Shown piece by piece: positions 62,753 through 64,000 of a stretch of DNA of 64,000 nucleotides. Position numbers and translations under genes: made by a program. How positions within the stretch are numbered: position 1 is the stretch's first letter; every line of letters begins with the position of its first letter. The stretch is from Nocardia nova SH22a (GTDB lineage: Bacteria; Actinomycetota; Actinomycetes; Mycobacteriales; Mycobacteriaceae), in NCBI RefSeq assembly GCF_000523235.1, contig NZ_CP006850.1:7254001-7318000 (forward strand). The letters are read 5' to 3'. The notes beneath the pieces are model-generated. The model was given only the letters and a program-made list of their open reading frames with translations, did not search any database and was not told the DNA's origin.

Positions 62753-63283
62753 GTGATCGAGATTCGGGTGATCGGCGCGGACGACTGGCGGTTGTGGCGA
62801 GAAGCGCGCCTGGCCGCGCTGGCGGGGGCTCCGGAGGCGTATGCGACGCGGCTGTCGGAATGGCAGGGCGCCGGTGATCGGGAGCAGCGCTGGCGGGATC
62901 GGTTGAGTATTCCGGGCGCGCGCGATCTGATCGCCCTGCGCGCGGGGAAACCCGTCGGAATCGCCACCGGAGTGCCCGAGCCGGAAGATGATGCGGCCGA
63001 ACTGATTTCGATGTGGGTCGACGATTCCGCGCGGGGCACTGGCGTGGGCGACCGGCTGATCGCGGCACTCGAGAGTTGGGCCGTCGAACGCGGATACACC
63101 GCGCTCCGGCTGGGAGTGTTCGCGGAAAACGAACCTGCCATCGGGCTGTATCTGCGCAACGGCTTCGAGTTCCGAGAGGAATCCGGCGGGTCGGCGCACG
63201 CTCCCGGCATCACCGCGACGGACGATCGCGTGGAGCGCACCATGGTCAAGACCATCTCCCGGGCCGACGCCGCGGTCAGGTGA
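62753..63283 (+). CDS. GNAT-family N-acetyltransferase
   Basis: 176 residues with the GNAT core: ALRAGKPVGIATGVPEPED, LISMWVDDSARGTGVGDRLI (acetyl-CoA loop RGTGVG) and YTALRLGVFAENEPAIGLYL with RNGFEFREESG. The GTG 62753 start is only moderately supported. The substrate is unknown. It converges with uvrD1 and is not part of the conserved mycobacterial block, so it may be a local insertion. Confidence 0.88.
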   Translation: MIEIRVIGADDWRLWREARLAALAGAPEAYATRLSEWQGAGDREQRWRDRLSIPGARDLIALRAGKPVGIATGVPEPEDDAAELISMWVDDSARGTGVGDRLIAALESWAVERGYTALRLGVFAENEPAIGLYLRNGFEFREESGGSAHAPGITATDDRVERTMVKTISRADAAVR

Positions 63284-63325
63284 GACGGACCGGCGCCGGG
63301 ACGGGCCGCACCACCGAGACCGCGT

Positions 63326-64000
63326 TCAGAGCTTCACCAGGGTCCGGCTGTACTGGGGAATCAGGCGGATCTTCCCGGCGGTGCCGAAATCGATGGTGAC
63401 CGTGGCCAGCGAGCCGAAGCCCTCGGCCGCCACCACCCGGCCCAGACCGTATTTGTCGTCGCTGACCCGGTCGCCCACGGCCAGCACCAGACCGGAGTTG
63501 TTGAGTTTGGCGCCGGGACGGGCGGGGGCGCCGCGATCGCGCAGGCCGGGGCGCTGCTGGGACCAGCCGTCGCCGCGGGTCCAATCCCGTTCCACACCAT
63601 CGTCGTCGCCGCGCTTGCGGAAGCCGCGCCCACTCGACGGCGGTGCCGGTTCCAGCCGCTGCCAATCCAGCAGATGCCCCGGAATCTCCTGCAGGAAGCG
63701 GGATTCCGGATTCGACACGGCCTGACCCCAGCCCGAGCGCACCACCGCGCGGCTCAGATACAGGCGTTTGCGGGCGCGGGTGATGCCGACGTAGGCGAGG
63801 CGGCGTTCCTCGGCCAGCTCCGCGGGATCGCCCAGGGCACGCATGTGCGGGAACTGCCCGTCCTCCCAGCCGGTGACGAACACGACCGGGAATTCCAGGC
63901 CCTTGGCGGTGTGCAGGGTCATCAGGGTGACCACACCGGAACCCTCGTCGGGAATCTGATCGGTATCGGCGACCAGTGACACCCGCTCCAGGAAGGCCGC
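63326..64000 (-). CDS. uvrD1: ATP-dependent DNA helicase UvrD1/PcrA, C-terminal part
   Basis: The last ~224 residues of a superfamily 1A helicase; the 5' part lies beyond the right edge. Helicase motif V is [19 protein letters not shown] and motif VI is [20 protein letters not shown]. After a disordered linker, the C-terminal Tudor-like domain reads [20 protein letters not shown] and ends in SRTLVKL, typical of PcrA/UvrD1, where it contacts RNA polymerase or Ku. It functions in excision repair. Confidence 0.96.
   Translation of the reverse strand, partial: AAFLERVSLVADTDQIPDEGSGVVTLMTLHTAKGLEFPVVFVTGWEDGQFPHMRALGDPAELAEERRLAYVGITRARKRLYLSRAVVRSGWGQAVSNPESRFLQEIPGHLLDWQRLEPAPPSSGRGFRKRGDDDGVERDWTRGDGWSQQRPGLRDRGAPARPGAKLNNSGLVLAVGDRVSDDKYGLGRVVAAEGFGSLATVTIDFGTAGKIRLIPQYSRTLVKL

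Overview
This 64 kb, high-GC window looks like chromosome of a mycolic-acid actinomycete, most likely Nocardia. The evidence is gene content and order: an MspA-type porin, the GlpR/SepX division protein, mprAB-htrA-moaB, a zinc-free ribosomal protein set, and a conservon. Two blocks keep, from memory, the order known in Mycobacterium tuberculosis: mprA-mprB-htrA-moaB-mscL ... ruc-fcl-galU-glp-rimJ-glpR (29.1-41.6 kb) and purH-purN-perM-Rv0954-like-sucD-sucC-M23-uvrD1 (53.3-64 kb).

Layout. At 0-1.6 kb there is the start of a membrane protein behind three TetR-type operators, then a divergent HxlR regulator / NmrA-like oxidoreductase pair. At 1.7-28.6 kb eleven tightly packed genes on the minus strand form one biosynthetic operon. 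In transcription order they are: R2lox-type diiron/Mn-Fe oxidase, free ACP, acyl-AMP ligase, BAHD-like HxxxDG acyltransferase, methyltransferase, carbamoyltransferase, NRPS-PKS (half C, A, PCP, KS, dead AT, DH, KR, ACP), PKS (KS, dead AT, ACP, long repeat tail), PKS (KS, AT, DH, ER, KR, ACP), KS-III-like protein, and a discrete acyltransferase. The likely product is an acylated serine extended by three ketide units, then methylated and carbamoylated. I recognise no known product.

At 29-41.6 kb are housekeeping and envelope-stress genes: glpR, rimJ, glp, galU (minus); fcl, CIRCE-ruc, SAF protein, mscL (plus); an MspA porin, moaB, htrA and mprBA (minus). htrA and mprA share a near-identical 22-bp MprA-type box. 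At 41.9-47.4 kb is a conservon (kinase, roadblock, DUF742, GTPase) plus an MHYT protein. At 47.5-49.8 kb are small genes bounded by strong hairpins. At 49.8-52.7 kb a divergent Zur-type regulon encodes six cysteine-poor ribosomal proteins and a CobW-like protein with a degenerate P-loop. At 52.8-64 kb are a lipoprotein, purHN, perM-like and 34-kDa-antigen-like genes, sucCD, an M23 peptidase, a GNAT acetyltransferase and the 3' part of uvrD1.

The most unusual content is the biosynthetic operon. Two of its three AT domains have lost the catalytic serine and a free AT is encoded at its end. Its only C domain is a C-terminal half. Its oxidase keeps the residues that form the Val-Tyr crosslink of R2lox, and one PKS carries a ~300-residue octad/15-mer repeat tail.
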